DNA of 37,550 nucleotides, from the NCBI GenBank assembly GCA_016179945.1, contig JACPCE010000024.1:2600-40149 (forward strand), read 5' to 3'. Within the stretch, counting starts at the first letter, position 1; each line of letters begins with the position of its first letter. The stretch comes from Candidatus Woesearchaeota archaeon. Its GTDB lineage: Archaea; Nanobdellota; Nanobdellia; SCGC-AAA011-G17; GW2011-AR18. Below the pieces are notes generated by a model. That model was given only the letters and a program-made list of their open reading frames with translations. It was not told the origin of the DNA and ran no database searches. Of the stretch, positions 27,969 to 36,651 are shown one piece after another. Both the position numbers and the translations under genes were made by a program.

Positions 27969-28010
27969 AGAACTTTCTTTCTTAAAAACTTTGCGTCAGG
28001 AGAATAAACA

Positions 28011-28463
28011 ATGAAAAACGGAATAGAACTAGTGAGAACAAGCAGTACTGTGGGTGAAATTAATTTGCACTTGCAATTGACTCCAGCATACAGAAGGGAT
28101 GTTTTCTTTGATGGCCAAGTCAAAGAATTAACAAAAATATATTTCCTTGAGAAAGCAAAGAAATTAGGCATAATAATTTCTGCAATGGATTTTGGTCCTG
28201 ACCATTTTCATGCTTTCATTAGCAACTGGAAGCATTATTCGGTTGAAAAATTAGCCCATGACCTAAAAGGATTCACAAGTTATGTGATGCGTAAGCATCA
28301 TTGGGACTTGATAAAAAATAAACTTTGGGGAGATAAATTCTGGAGTGAAGGTTACTTCTACAGAACTGTTGGAGTAGTAACTGCTGATGCAGTAAAATAT
28401 TACGTAGAAATATCCTTCACTCTACAAGTATCAATCTTCCACAAAATTTTTATACTATATTAA
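28011..28463 (+). mobile_element. tnpA: IS200/IS605-family Y1 transposase TnpA, C-terminus apparently decayed
   Basis: HUH motif DHFHAFIS; GDKFWSEGYFYRTVGVVTADAVKYYVE, then non-typical ISFTLQVSIFHKIFILY. Confidence 0.8.
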
Positions 28464-28469
28464 ATCAAT

Positions 28470-29006
28470 TTGTATATGAATAACAAAAAGATAGGGATTA
28501 CTTTGCTAATACTTAGTATTTTATTATTTTCAGTTTTGATATCTTATAATTATAAATTAAACCAGCAAAGTCAAATGAATGGCTGCAATCCTAATGCACA
28601 GTGTATGAAACTTTATTCTCTGCTTTCAATAACAAATATTTTTATAGGCATTATATTTTCCCTTATTAGTCTTGGATTTTATATAATATTTTTTAGCAAA
28701 GAAGAGGAAATTTTGTTAAAGAGATTAGAGGAAAATAAAAGACAGCTTACTAAAGAACAAAAATTTGAAATTATGTTAAAGGCTTTAAAACCTGAAGAAA
28801 GGCAGATAATACAAATTATCAGAGAAAATGAGGGAATAACACAAGTCGCATTAAGAATAAAAACTGATTTTTCTAAAACTAAGCTTAGTTTTGTTTTAGC
28901 TGACTTAGAAAAGAATGGATTAATTAAAAAAGAATTATTTGGAAAAACCAATAAGTTATATATAAAAGAAGGTATTTTAAGCCTCTCTAAACATATTCAA
29001 GGATAA
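28470..29006 (+). CDS. Membrane-anchored winged-helix regulator
   Basis: Two TM segments, then QIIRENEGITQVALRIKTDFSKTKLSFVLADLEKNGLIKKE. Confidence 0.65.
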   Translation: MYMNNKKIGITLLILSILLFSVLISYNYKLNQQSQMNGCNPNAQCMKLYSLLSITNIFIGIIFSLISLGFYIIFFSKEEEILLKRLEENKRQLTKEQKFEIMLKALKPEERQIIQIIRENEGITQVALRIKTDFSKTKLSFVLADLEKNGLIKKELFGKTNKLYIKEGILSLSKHIQG

Positions 29007-29093
29007 ATCATTCTTATTTTCTTATAAATAGGCAAAAACCATATACCGTTTAGAGAGTTAATTATATATATAAGATCAATATACAGAAAATTT

Positions 29094-29792
29094 ATGAGTA
29101 AAGAAATTAAAAAAGAACAAAGTATTTTTAAGAATAAAATTAATTTTTATATCTTTTTGATATTAGCAGCTTTCTTAATAATAAACTCATTTTTAATACC
29201 CAATGTTTTTGCAAGCATTATTTTTGGAGGAAGTAGCACTGGTTCAATAAATCTTGGCGATTTTCAATACGGGTCTAAAATAACTTTAAAACCTATGCCA
29301 CTAGCTTCAGGAGAACAGCCAGCAATTGCAGGATATAAAACTAAAGTGAAAAGCCTTCCTACTATAAGTGAAATTCAAATTAAGCCTTCTACAGGAGATC
29401 CTGCAAAAGATTTGATTAATAATATTATACCTAGTGGAACTCCATGGTATGGAGCAGAAGCAGGTGTAAGTTTTGACGACCCTAAAACTGCCCAGCAATT
29501 ATGGATTAGGGGTGGAGCCATACAACTAAGTACTGAAGAACAGAATAGGTGGGCAAGAATAGTTAATTCTTTTACATGTGATTATTGCTGTGGCAGTCCA
29601 AAAGACCCAACAATAATAACACAGTGTGGGTGTGCTCATTCAAAGGCTGCACAGGGAATGTCAAAGTGGTTTATTAAAAACTATGGCAATAAATATTCAG
29701 ATGAAGAAATTTATGGTGAGATGGCAAGATGGTATGCTGTATGGTATCCAGGACCAACAGTTAAAAGAATACTAGAAGAATCACAAAACTAA
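29094..29792 (+). CDS. Exported/membrane-anchored Cys/His protein resembling PCYCGC-motif proteins
   Basis: TM then CDYCCGSPKDPTIITQCGCAHSKAAQGMSKWFIKNYGNKYSDEEIYGEMARW. Confidence 0.55.
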   Translation: MSKEIKKEQSIFKNKINFYIFLILAAFLIINSFLIPNVFASIIFGGSSTGSINLGDFQYGSKITLKPMPLASGEQPAIAGYKTKVKSLPTISEIQIKPSTGDPAKDLINNIIPSGTPWYGAEAGVSFDDPKTAQQLWIRGGAIQLSTEEQNRWARIVNSFTCDYCCGSPKDPTIITQCGCAHSKAAQGMSKWFIKNYGNKYSDEEIYGEMARWYAVWYPGPTVKRILEESQN

Positions 29793-29808
29793 ATATGGGG
29801 GTAAAAAA

Positions 29809-30018
29809 ATGAATAAAAACTTAATCGTTGTTTTGGTTTTAGTTGTTTTAGTTGTAGTATCAGCTATTCAAGCAGTACAACTAATGGGACTAAAAGAGAA
29901 GGTTAGTACAAGCACATCAGGTATTAGTACTAAAACCAGTAGTGCGCCGCATGTAACCACTACAGATAGCAGTTCATCTAGCTTACAAAACCTAGATTCA
30001 ATGGTTGGAGGCTGCTAA
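29809..30018 (+). CDS. Small membrane-anchored Ser/Thr-rich protein ending GGC
   Basis: TM LIVVLVLVVLVVVSAIQAVQ; Ser/Thr linker; MVGGC terminus; gggggt leader. Confidence 0.5.
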   Translation: MNKNLIVVLVLVVLVVVSAIQAVQLMGLKEKVSTSTSGISTKTSSAPHVTTTDSSSSSLQNLDSMVGGC

Positions 30019-30043
30019 TTTTTTTCTTTTTTTGGAATTACAA

Positions 30044-31180
30044 ATGACTAAAACAAAAATTTATAAAAAATTAAATACTTTAAATTACGAGCCAGTTATT
30101 AATATATTAAGTATAGTTATAGTAGTATTATTTATATTAAACTTATTTTTTATAACCTCATTAACTTCATCTTTAAAGGAAAAATTATTAGAAACAAAAG
30201 AAGCTGCAAGACCTGCAGTATTACAACTAACAGTAATTCAAGCTTCAAATTGCAATGGTTGTTTTGATATTCAGCAAATTGTTGATAAAATTAAATCTTC
30301 AAATGTAAATATAACGCAAGTAGAAACCATAGATTTTGTAAGTGCATTTCCTATTGTATCAGAACTAATTAGAAAATATGATATAAAAAAATTACCTACT
30401 GTTATAGTAAAAGGTGAAATAGTTAAAAGCGGTTTGAATGGTACTCTGACAGGTGCTGGTGATGCTCTTGTATTTACAAATCCAAACCCTCCTTATTTTG
30501 ATTTAGAATCTGATAGTATAAAAGGCATAGTTGCTGCTACAATAATAAATCCAGATAATTGCCAGAATTGTAGTGATGTCAGTCCAGTTTTAAAAGAACT
30601 TAAATCAGGCGGTGTTGTTATAAAAGTGGTAAACTCATTAAGTGAAAAAGAGGCAAAGGAAATAATTGAGAAATATGATATAAAAACATTACCAAGCATA
30701 GTATTAACAAGAGATGCAATGGAATATAGTATAGTTAAGGATAATTGGAGAAATATTGGAACGCAAGAATCTGATGGAAACTTGGTATTAAGATATATTT
30801 TACCTCCATATAAAAATTTGGCAACTGGAAAAATTGACGGATTAGTATCTGTAATTTATATAACTGATTCTTCTTGTAAAGATTGCTATAATGTTAGTAT
30901 ACATAAAAGAATACTGGAAGGGTATGATCTTGTAATAGTAGATGAAAAAACATTTGATGTCTCTACATCAGAAGGGTTTGATTTTGCTCAAAAAAATAAT
31001 ATAACATTAGTACCAACATTTGTGCTTTCTAAAGATGCAAAATATTACCCTGCATTTTATAATGTATTTATTAGGGTTTCAAAAGAATTTAATGAAAATC
31101 TGATATTTAATGCAGTTGAGCTCATGGGTAAATATAAAGACTTAGAAACTGGCAATGTTGTAGAACCTAAGCAAGGATAA
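30044..31180 (+). CDS. Membrane-anchored protein with three thioredoxin-like CxxC repeats
   Basis: SNCNGCFD, DNCQNCSD, SSCKDCYN, the first two followed by KYDIKKLPT / KYDIKTLPS cis-Pro motifs; ATG at 30044 preferred. Confidence 0.7.
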   Translation: MTKTKIYKKLNTLNYEPVINILSIVIVVLFILNLFFITSLTSSLKEKLLETKEAARPAVLQLTVIQASNCNGCFDIQQIVDKIKSSNVNITQVETIDFVSAFPIVSELIRKYDIKKLPTVIVKGEIVKSGLNGTLTGAGDALVFTNPNPPYFDLESDSIKGIVAATIINPDNCQNCSDVSPVLKELKSGGVVIKVVNSLSEKEAKEIIEKYDIKTLPSIVLTRDAMEYSIVKDNWRNIGTQESDGNLVLRYILPPYKNLATGKIDGLVSVIYITDSSCKDCYNVSIHKRILEGYDLVIVDEKTFDVSTSEGFDFAQKNNITLVPTFVLSKDAKYYPAFYNVFIRVSKEFNENLIFNAVELMGKYKDLETGNVVEPKQG

Positions 31181-31185
31181 TAAAA

Positions 31186-31800
31186 ATGGAAGAACAACAA
31201 GATAATAAAAACTTTGAAGAGCTTACTAAGCACGAGAAAAAACATTTAAAAAAAGAGCAGAGAGAAGAAGAACAAAAACAACATGAAGAAAAAAAATCAA
31301 AAAAAGAATTAAAATCTAAAACAACAAAGTATGTTATTACAGCTGCAGTAATACTATTAATTGTTTTTGGGGGTTATTATTTTATTATAAAACCTATAAC
31401 ATCTTTTAAGCCATATTATTCTGGCTTTTATCACTGGCATGCAAATTTTGAAGCATCAATTTGTGGTGAACCAGCACAAGTAAGATGTGGTGCAGGGATG
31501 TGTGGTCCTATGAATATGCACCATCATAACGATAATATAATTCACATAGAAGGAAATACAATAGCTAAGCAACAAGATTTGCAATTAGGTAATTTTTTCC
31601 ATGGTTTAGGACTGGACTTTTCAAATCAAAGCCTATTAGGTAAGAAAAATGGAGACTTATGTCCAAATGGAAAACTGGGAACTGTAAACATGTATGTAAA
31701 TGGCCAGCAAAATTATGAATTTGATAAATATATGCTAAAAAGATGTGATTCATCAAATATAAAAGAAGATTGCGAAAAAATAGATTTAAGGTTTGAATAA
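31186..31800 (+). CDS. Membrane-anchored His/Cys/Met-rich protein (HWHA-type)
   Basis: YHWHANFEASICGE...CGAGMCGPMNMHHHNDNIIHIEG; related to 34385..35158. Confidence 0.55.
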   Translation: MEEQQDNKNFEELTKHEKKHLKKEQREEEQKQHEEKKSKKELKSKTTKYVITAAVILLIVFGGYYFIIKPITSFKPYYSGFYHWHANFEASICGEPAQVRCGAGMCGPMNMHHHNDNIIHIEGNTIAKQQDLQLGNFFHGLGLDFSNQSLLGKKNGDLCPNGKLGTVNMYVNGQQNYEFDKYMLKRCDSSNIKEDCEKIDLRFE

Positions 31801-31802
31801 AA

Positions 31803-32330
31803 ATGAAGAATAGTATAACTAAGAAAAATATATTTACTTATAGTTTTGAAATAGTAAGTAACAGTAAAAATTATAAAATCTTTTTACTAGTTTTTGCGAT
31901 TGCATTGATAATTTATTCTTTCCTTTATGGTGTATGGAAAATACCTGTAGTTGATTTTGGTATTAATAGGATGTCTCCAATCACACTTTGGGACTATTTG
32001 TTTATATTTACTACATCATTAATAATTGCTACTATGATTATTTTAATAAGGCATGAAAAAATATCACAAGTAAAATCAAGCTTGGCATTTTCAAACACAC
32101 CTACTGCTATCGCAGGAGTTGTAGCAGCAGTATGTCCAACTTGTCAAGGCATAGCTATAATTGCATTAGGTAGCACTGTATTCAACATCCCTTTTGGTCC
32201 TTTAATACCTTATCTTGGAATAATAAAATTAGTATCATTTGGGTTACTTTTGTTGGTTTTATATCTAAAAATGGATAGTATTTACAATGATACATGTATT
32301 AGTTGTAAAATCACTAAGAAAGGAAAATGA
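31803..32330 (+). CDS. Polytopic membrane protein with CPTC in a TM region
   Basis: VAAVCPTCQGIAIIALGST; related to 32950..33381. Confidence 0.6.
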   Translation: MKNSITKKNIFTYSFEIVSNSKNYKIFLLVFAIALIIYSFLYGVWKIPVVDFGINRMSPITLWDYLFIFTTSLIIATMIILIRHEKISQVKSSLAFSNTPTAIAGVVAAVCPTCQGIAIIALGSTVFNIPFGPLIPYLGIIKLVSFGLLLLVLYLKMDSIYNDTCISCKITKKGK

Positions 32331-32803
32331 AAAAAACAAACAATAAAAAAATATTAATTATGGGAATTGGAGTTATTGCGTTGGTAGCAATAATTGGAAT
32401 ATTTATAGTAAATAATACAAGGACAGGGGATTCAATTTACACAACTCCCAGTCCAGAAGAGGTAGTAAGGCAATATTTCATATCATGGAACAATAAAAAT
32501 TACCCAGATATGTACGCTACAATTTCAGATGGCTTTAAAAGGATTGATTCAAATACTAAGGATCTAGCAACTTTTAGAAATTTTGCAAGTTCTCAAGGCA
32601 TAGAAGGAGTTAACATAATAAATATAGAAGAAAAATCAAATGATGGAACAACTTCGCAAGTAGACTATTCAGTAGAATTTACCCTCTCTGATGGAAAAAA
32701 ACAAAACTTTAGTGATAAATTTACATTAAAATATAGAAAAGGAGATATAATACCTGGCTGGAAGTTAGTACATCCTTATGGAAAAAATATAGATACTTTA
32801 TAA
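32327..32803 (+). CDS. Membrane-anchored NTF2-like protein
   Basis: SPEEVVRQYFISWNNKNYPDMYATISDGFK...FTLKYRKGDIIPGWKLV. Confidence 0.5.
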   Translation: MKKTNNKKILIMGIGVIALVAIIGIFIVNNTRTGDSIYTTPSPEEVVRQYFISWNNKNYPDMYATISDGFKRIDSNTKDLATFRNFASSQGIEGVNIINIEEKSNDGTTSQVDYSVEFTLSDGKKQNFSDKFTLKYRKGDIIPGWKLVHPYGKNIDTL

Positions 32804-32815
32804 GAAATAAAAACT

Positions 32816-32953
32816 ATGCTTATCTGCCTAATATGCAAAAGCAGTTATTTAGACTTGTATATGGGTGGCCAATTTGGTAAGTATCAATGTAAAAATTGTG
32901 GTTATGTTGGGAACTTAGTATTGGATAAATACAAGAAAACTAAGAAAAAATGA
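32816..32953 (+). CDS. 45-aa zinc-ribbon miniprotein (not in ORF track)
   Basis: MLICLICKSSYLDLYMGGQFGKYQCKNCGYVGNLVLDKYKKTKKK*; ATGA overlap with the next gene. Confidence 0.6.
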   Translation: MLICLICKSSYLDLYMGGQFGKYQCKNCGYVGNLVLDKYKKTKKK

Positions 32954-33381
32954 AAAATAAACGAAAAATAAAATCTATAGTTATTGGTATTATTGCAGCA
33001 TTAGCTATTTTTATTATATTAGGTGCAGTTACAGTACTAATCCCAAACAAATTTTACATTAGAATGACCCCAATTCATTTCTATGACTATATCTTTCTTG
33101 TTTTTACTTCAATATTAAGCGGTGTATATATCGGCTTATGGCATTACACTAGAAATACTGTTTCAAAATGTAGTTATGCAGCAACTGGCGGGGCCATTGG
33201 AGGATTTTTCTCTTTCGGTTGTGCTTTATGCAACAAGCTTTTAATCTTTATATTGGGAACAAGCGCTGTTGCATTATATTTTATACCAATACAGCTCTAT
33301 CTTGGTGTATTAAGTATGATTTTATTAGGATATGCTGTTTATAAACAGCATAAATTTTTATCTATGGGTGCTCTGGGATGA
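32950..33381 (+). CDS. Polytopic membrane protein with CALC in a TM region
   Basis: RMTPIHFYDYIFLVFTSIL...GCALCNKLLIFILGTSAV. Confidence 0.6.
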   Translation: MKNKRKIKSIVIGIIAALAIFIILGAVTVLIPNKFYIRMTPIHFYDYIFLVFTSILSGVYIGLWHYTRNTVSKCSYAATGGAIGGFFSFGCALCNKLLIFILGTSAVALYFIPIQLYLGVLSMILLGYAVYKQHKFLSMGALG

Positions 33382-34382
33382 AAAAGACATTTATGGCTTT
33401 TTTATTTTTATTAATAATTTTATTAGCTGCTTGTAGTAAGCAGAGGTCAACTGATATTGGAAATAGGCCTTATAAACAACTGTGTAAAAGCAATGGCGAT
33501 GTATGGATGGAAATGAAACCAATGATTAAAGGAGAAATGATTTCTGATCAAGAATGTTTTGGTTGCATGATAGAAAATAATCATTTTTGTAAAGTTGATG
33601 AGTATACTAATTACATAAATGGTTTACAGTTTTCTGAAATGGAGCATGAAACAAGTATGAATATGAATGACGATAGTATTATAACATCGCATGCAGGCAA
33701 AGAAAGTTATGTAGAAGTTCATAAATATTTTATAGGTTTTATATCCAATGATTTAATATCAGGTTCCAGTTCTGAGTTAACATTTAATATAAGGGATAAA
33801 ACTTCTGGTTTGCCAGTTCCAGAACTTGATATTGTTCACGATAAGATAATGCACGTTGTACTAGTAAGGAATGACCTAGAGTATTTCGATCATATACATC
33901 CAAAGCAAAAAGAAACAGGATTATTTTCTGTTCCTTACAAATTTTATGCACAAGGTGAATATAGAGTTTGGATAGATTTCACTGTAGATGGAATACAGCA
34001 CATTGTTGATTTTGATGTGATGGTTACTGGAAATAGTGAAGATCAACCAGCACCTGACAATATGGAAAACTTAAATATAGAAATTAAATTGCCATCTGAA
34101 ATAAAAGTAAATGAACCAGCAAAATTAGATTTTATTGTTAGAGACAACAATAATAACCCTATTTTTATAAAAGAGAAGTTCTTGGGAGCAAATGCCCATC
34201 TTATTGTTATAGACAAAACACTTTCTGAGTTTGGGCATTCTCATGATGAAAAATTTGATGGGGATAACAATATTCCGTTTGAATATAGTTTTAAAAACAC
34301 TGGACAGCACAAATTATGGTTACAGTTCTCAATTGATAAAGTTATTAGAACAGCAGAATTTGAATTAAATTTAAGCACATAA
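33378..34382 (+). CDS. Lipoprotein with two YtkA/FixH-like domains
   Basis: Lipobox LLAACS; IMHVVLVRNDLEYFDHIHPKQKETGLFSVPYKFYAQGEYRVWIDF; second copy AHLIVIDKTLSEFGHSH...NTGQHKLWLQF. Confidence 0.6.
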   Translation: MKKTFMAFLFLLIILLAACSKQRSTDIGNRPYKQLCKSNGDVWMEMKPMIKGEMISDQECFGCMIENNHFCKVDEYTNYINGLQFSEMEHETSMNMNDDSIITSHAGKESYVEVHKYFIGFISNDLISGSSSELTFNIRDKTSGLPVPELDIVHDKIMHVVLVRNDLEYFDHIHPKQKETGLFSVPYKFYAQGEYRVWIDFTVDGIQHIVDFDVMVTGNSEDQPAPDNMENLNIEIKLPSEIKVNEPAKLDFIVRDNNNNPIFIKEKFLGANAHLIVIDKTLSEFGHSHDEKFDGDNNIPFEYSFKNTGQHKLWLQFSIDKVIRTAEFELNLST

Positions 34383-34384
34383 AA

Positions 34385-35158
34385 ATGACAAAGAAAAAAA
34401 ATAAAAGCAGAAAAAATGAGAGAATTATTAATGGTATTCTTGCGGCAGTAGTTATATTTTCAATATTAATTTTAGGTTATTCTATAAAGTCCTTGTTTTT
34501 AACAGAAGATAGTAATAGATTAACCTCACAAACTTCAACTAATCAAGCACCAGCTATAGGCAGGATGAGTTTCACTTCTTTTGATAAAGAACTTGCCAGA
34601 GGATTTATGGACAAAAATAACGATGGTAAATGTGATTCGTGTGGCATGCCTGTAGACATGTGCATAGATTCAGGGCAAATGCAATGCAATATGGATTCAA
34701 AGTCAACAATTGGGGATTTAGGCTCTCAACACATTCACGCAGACTGGAAAATTTATATAAACGGACAACAATTAGATTTTACTGGAAAAGACCATATGAC
34801 TAGGATGAAGTCTGGTTCTTCTGTGAGCAGTTTTATACATGTAGATTCTGGTGCTCCTGCTCCTGAAAAAACAGGAGATGTAATTCATATGCATGCAAAA
34901 GGTATACCTTTATGGATATTCTTTGAAAGCCTAGGGATGAAATTTAATAACGATTGTTTAGTTTTAGATACAGGAGAAAAGTATTGTAACAATAAAGAAA
35001 AGTCTCTTAAATTTTATGTTAATAGTCAATCAAATAATCAATACGAAAACTATGTATTTAATGACTTAGATAAAATATTGATAAGTTATGGAGATGAAAC
35101 TGAGGAAGAGATACAACAGCAATTAAGTGCTATAACGGATTATGCGAAAAGCCACTAA
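34385..35158 (+). CDS. Membrane-anchored metal-binding-like protein (DxNxDGxCDxCGM plus HIHADWKIYING)
   Basis: FMDKNNDGKCDSCGMPVDMC; QHIHADWKIYINGQ...VIHMHAKGIPLWIFFESLGMKF. Confidence 0.55.
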   Translation: MTKKKNKSRKNERIINGILAAVVIFSILILGYSIKSLFLTEDSNRLTSQTSTNQAPAIGRMSFTSFDKELARGFMDKNNDGKCDSCGMPVDMCIDSGQMQCNMDSKSTIGDLGSQHIHADWKIYINGQQLDFTGKDHMTRMKSGSSVSSFIHVDSGAPAPEKTGDVIHMHAKGIPLWIFFESLGMKFNNDCLVLDTGEKYCNNKEKSLKFYVNSQSNNQYENYVFNDLDKILISYGDETEEEIQQQLSAITDYAKSH

Positions 35159-35251
35159 AACCTCTTTAAAATATGTAATAACTGTAATTTTACTTTTTAT
35201 AATAAGTGTCCAATTTTATTTTACGTAATAAAGGAGAAATAAGTAATTATT

Positions 35252-35452
35252 ATGAAATTTTGCAATAGTAAATGGATGTGGGTATTGTGTTTAGTACCTA
35301 TTTTATTATTTGTAGGCTTAAAGCTATTTTATCCTCAACTGGCTTATTTATCCTTTCTTGGTTTATTAATATGCCCCATTTCCATGATAATAATGATGTA
35401 CTTTATGAATAAAGAAGAAACAAATTCAAAAGTAATAAAAAATGAAAAGTAA
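35252..35452 (+). CDS. Small two-TM protein, DUF2933-like
   Basis: VLCLVPILLFVGLKLF...LLICPISMIIMMYFMNKE. Confidence 0.5.
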   Translation: MKFCNSKWMWVLCLVPILLFVGLKLFYPQLAYLSFLGLLICPISMIIMMYFMNKEETNSKVIKNEK

Positions 35453-35867
35453 GAGTAATAAAACTAAATTGATAGAAAAAACTGGAGGAATATCTAGCGC
35501 TTTATCTGGAAGTATGAGTTTTCTAGGTAGTTATCAAGTATGTCATAATCTTTGTTTAGGTGTTATTGCTTTATTATCTATCATTGGTATAACTGTAGCA
35601 GGCATGCCTTTGCTTTTCTTAACAAAAATAGCAATTCCTTTCTGGATAGCCGCTGTAATCTTATTTACAATTACTTTATTTTTTTATTTAAAGAAAAAAT
35701 GTATATCTAGAAATTTGATAATTTTTAATTTAGGAATTTTAATAGCAGGAATTCCATTTCCAAAACTACAGAATTATTCTGTTATATTTTGGATTATGGG
35801 TGGAACATTAATTTTAGTAAGTCTTTTATTATGTATTAAAAATAAATTAGTGTCCAATGCAATATAA
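35442..35867 (+). CDS. Polytopic membrane protein (MerC/MerT-like topology, tentative)
   Basis: YQVCHNLCLGVIALLSIIGITVAGMPLLFLTKIAIPFW. Confidence 0.5.
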   Translation: MKSKSNKTKLIEKTGGISSALSGSMSFLGSYQVCHNLCLGVIALLSIIGITVAGMPLLFLTKIAIPFWIAAVILFTITLFFYLKKKCISRNLIIFNLGILIAGIPFPKLQNYSVIFWIMGGTLILVSLLLCIKNKLVSNAI

Positions 35868-35868
35868 A

Positions 35869-36045
35869 ATGGTAAAATTAACTAATAAGAATATTAATTA
35901 ATATAGATGTAAAGAATGCAGTCTTTATTACCGACATAGAAAAATAGATAAAAAATGTGAATCATGGTTTAAAAAATATAGAAGTTTTAATTTAAATATA
36001 ATAAAAAGCTTTATCAATATAATGGAAGAAAACAAAAAATTATAA
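35869..36045 (+). pseudogene. Degenerate zinc-finger miniprotein with in-frame TAA
   Basis: MVKLTNKNIN*YRCKECSLYYRHRKIDKKCESWFKKYRSFNLNIIKSFINIMEENKKL*. Confidence 0.5.
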
Positions 36046-36081
36046 ATACTAATATGAATTTATTTTTACAGGTGAAAAGAG

Positions 36082-36651
36082 GTGGACGAGCACTTAAAGC
36101 AAAATATAATTAGAGTTCTTGACAAGGCAATAAAAGCTATCAAAGAAGAAAATATAATATATCTTAAAAATATAAGCAATGAAACAGTGCATGATGCAAC
36201 AGTGTATCAAGATGAATATTCAATAGCAGTTGCAGTATTAATATATTCTTTAAGTAAAATACATGAGAGAGAAGAGCACTATGGTAAGTTTAAAGGCTGG
36301 AAAATGTTTTGCTCTGATTGTTTTAAAGGTCTTGAAACAGCAAAAGAAAGATTAATTTCAAATGATATTCAAGGTTTTGAGAAAATAATAAAACAATATA
36401 CAATAAATCTTGAAAAAACAGATAGAAAATTAAAAGTTCATATTCAAGATGTATTTAGAAAAGCAAGAATAAACAAAGCTTCTAGATTATATGAGCATGG
36501 TTTGTCAATGGGAAGGACTGCTGAGCTTTTAGGAATAACAAAATTTGAATTAATGGATTATATAGGAAAAACATACATAGCAGATGTAAGAGAAAACATT
36601 ACTATAAATCCTGTAGAAAGATTGAAATTTGCAAGAGGTTTATTTAAATGA
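36082..36651 (+). CDS. Helical protein with C-terminal HTH, antitoxin-like partner of the PIN gene
   Basis: ASRLYEHGLSMGRTAELLGITKFELMDYIGKT; ATGA overlap with next ORF. The start may be GTG. Confidence 0.6.
   Translation: MDEHLKQNIIRVLDKAIKAIKEENIIYLKNISNETVHDATVYQDEYSIAVAVLIYSLSKIHEREEHYGKFKGWKMFCSDCFKGLETAKERLISNDIQGFEKIIKQYTINLEKTDRKLKVHIQDVFRKARINKASRLYEHGLSMGRTAELLGITKFELMDYIGKTYIADVRENITINPVERLKFARGLFK

Noticed and set aside
29725-29755. Possible second VR-like site (tggtatgctgtatggtat)
   Set aside because: Only a short chance match to the TR start; no AAC-rich homologous block follows.
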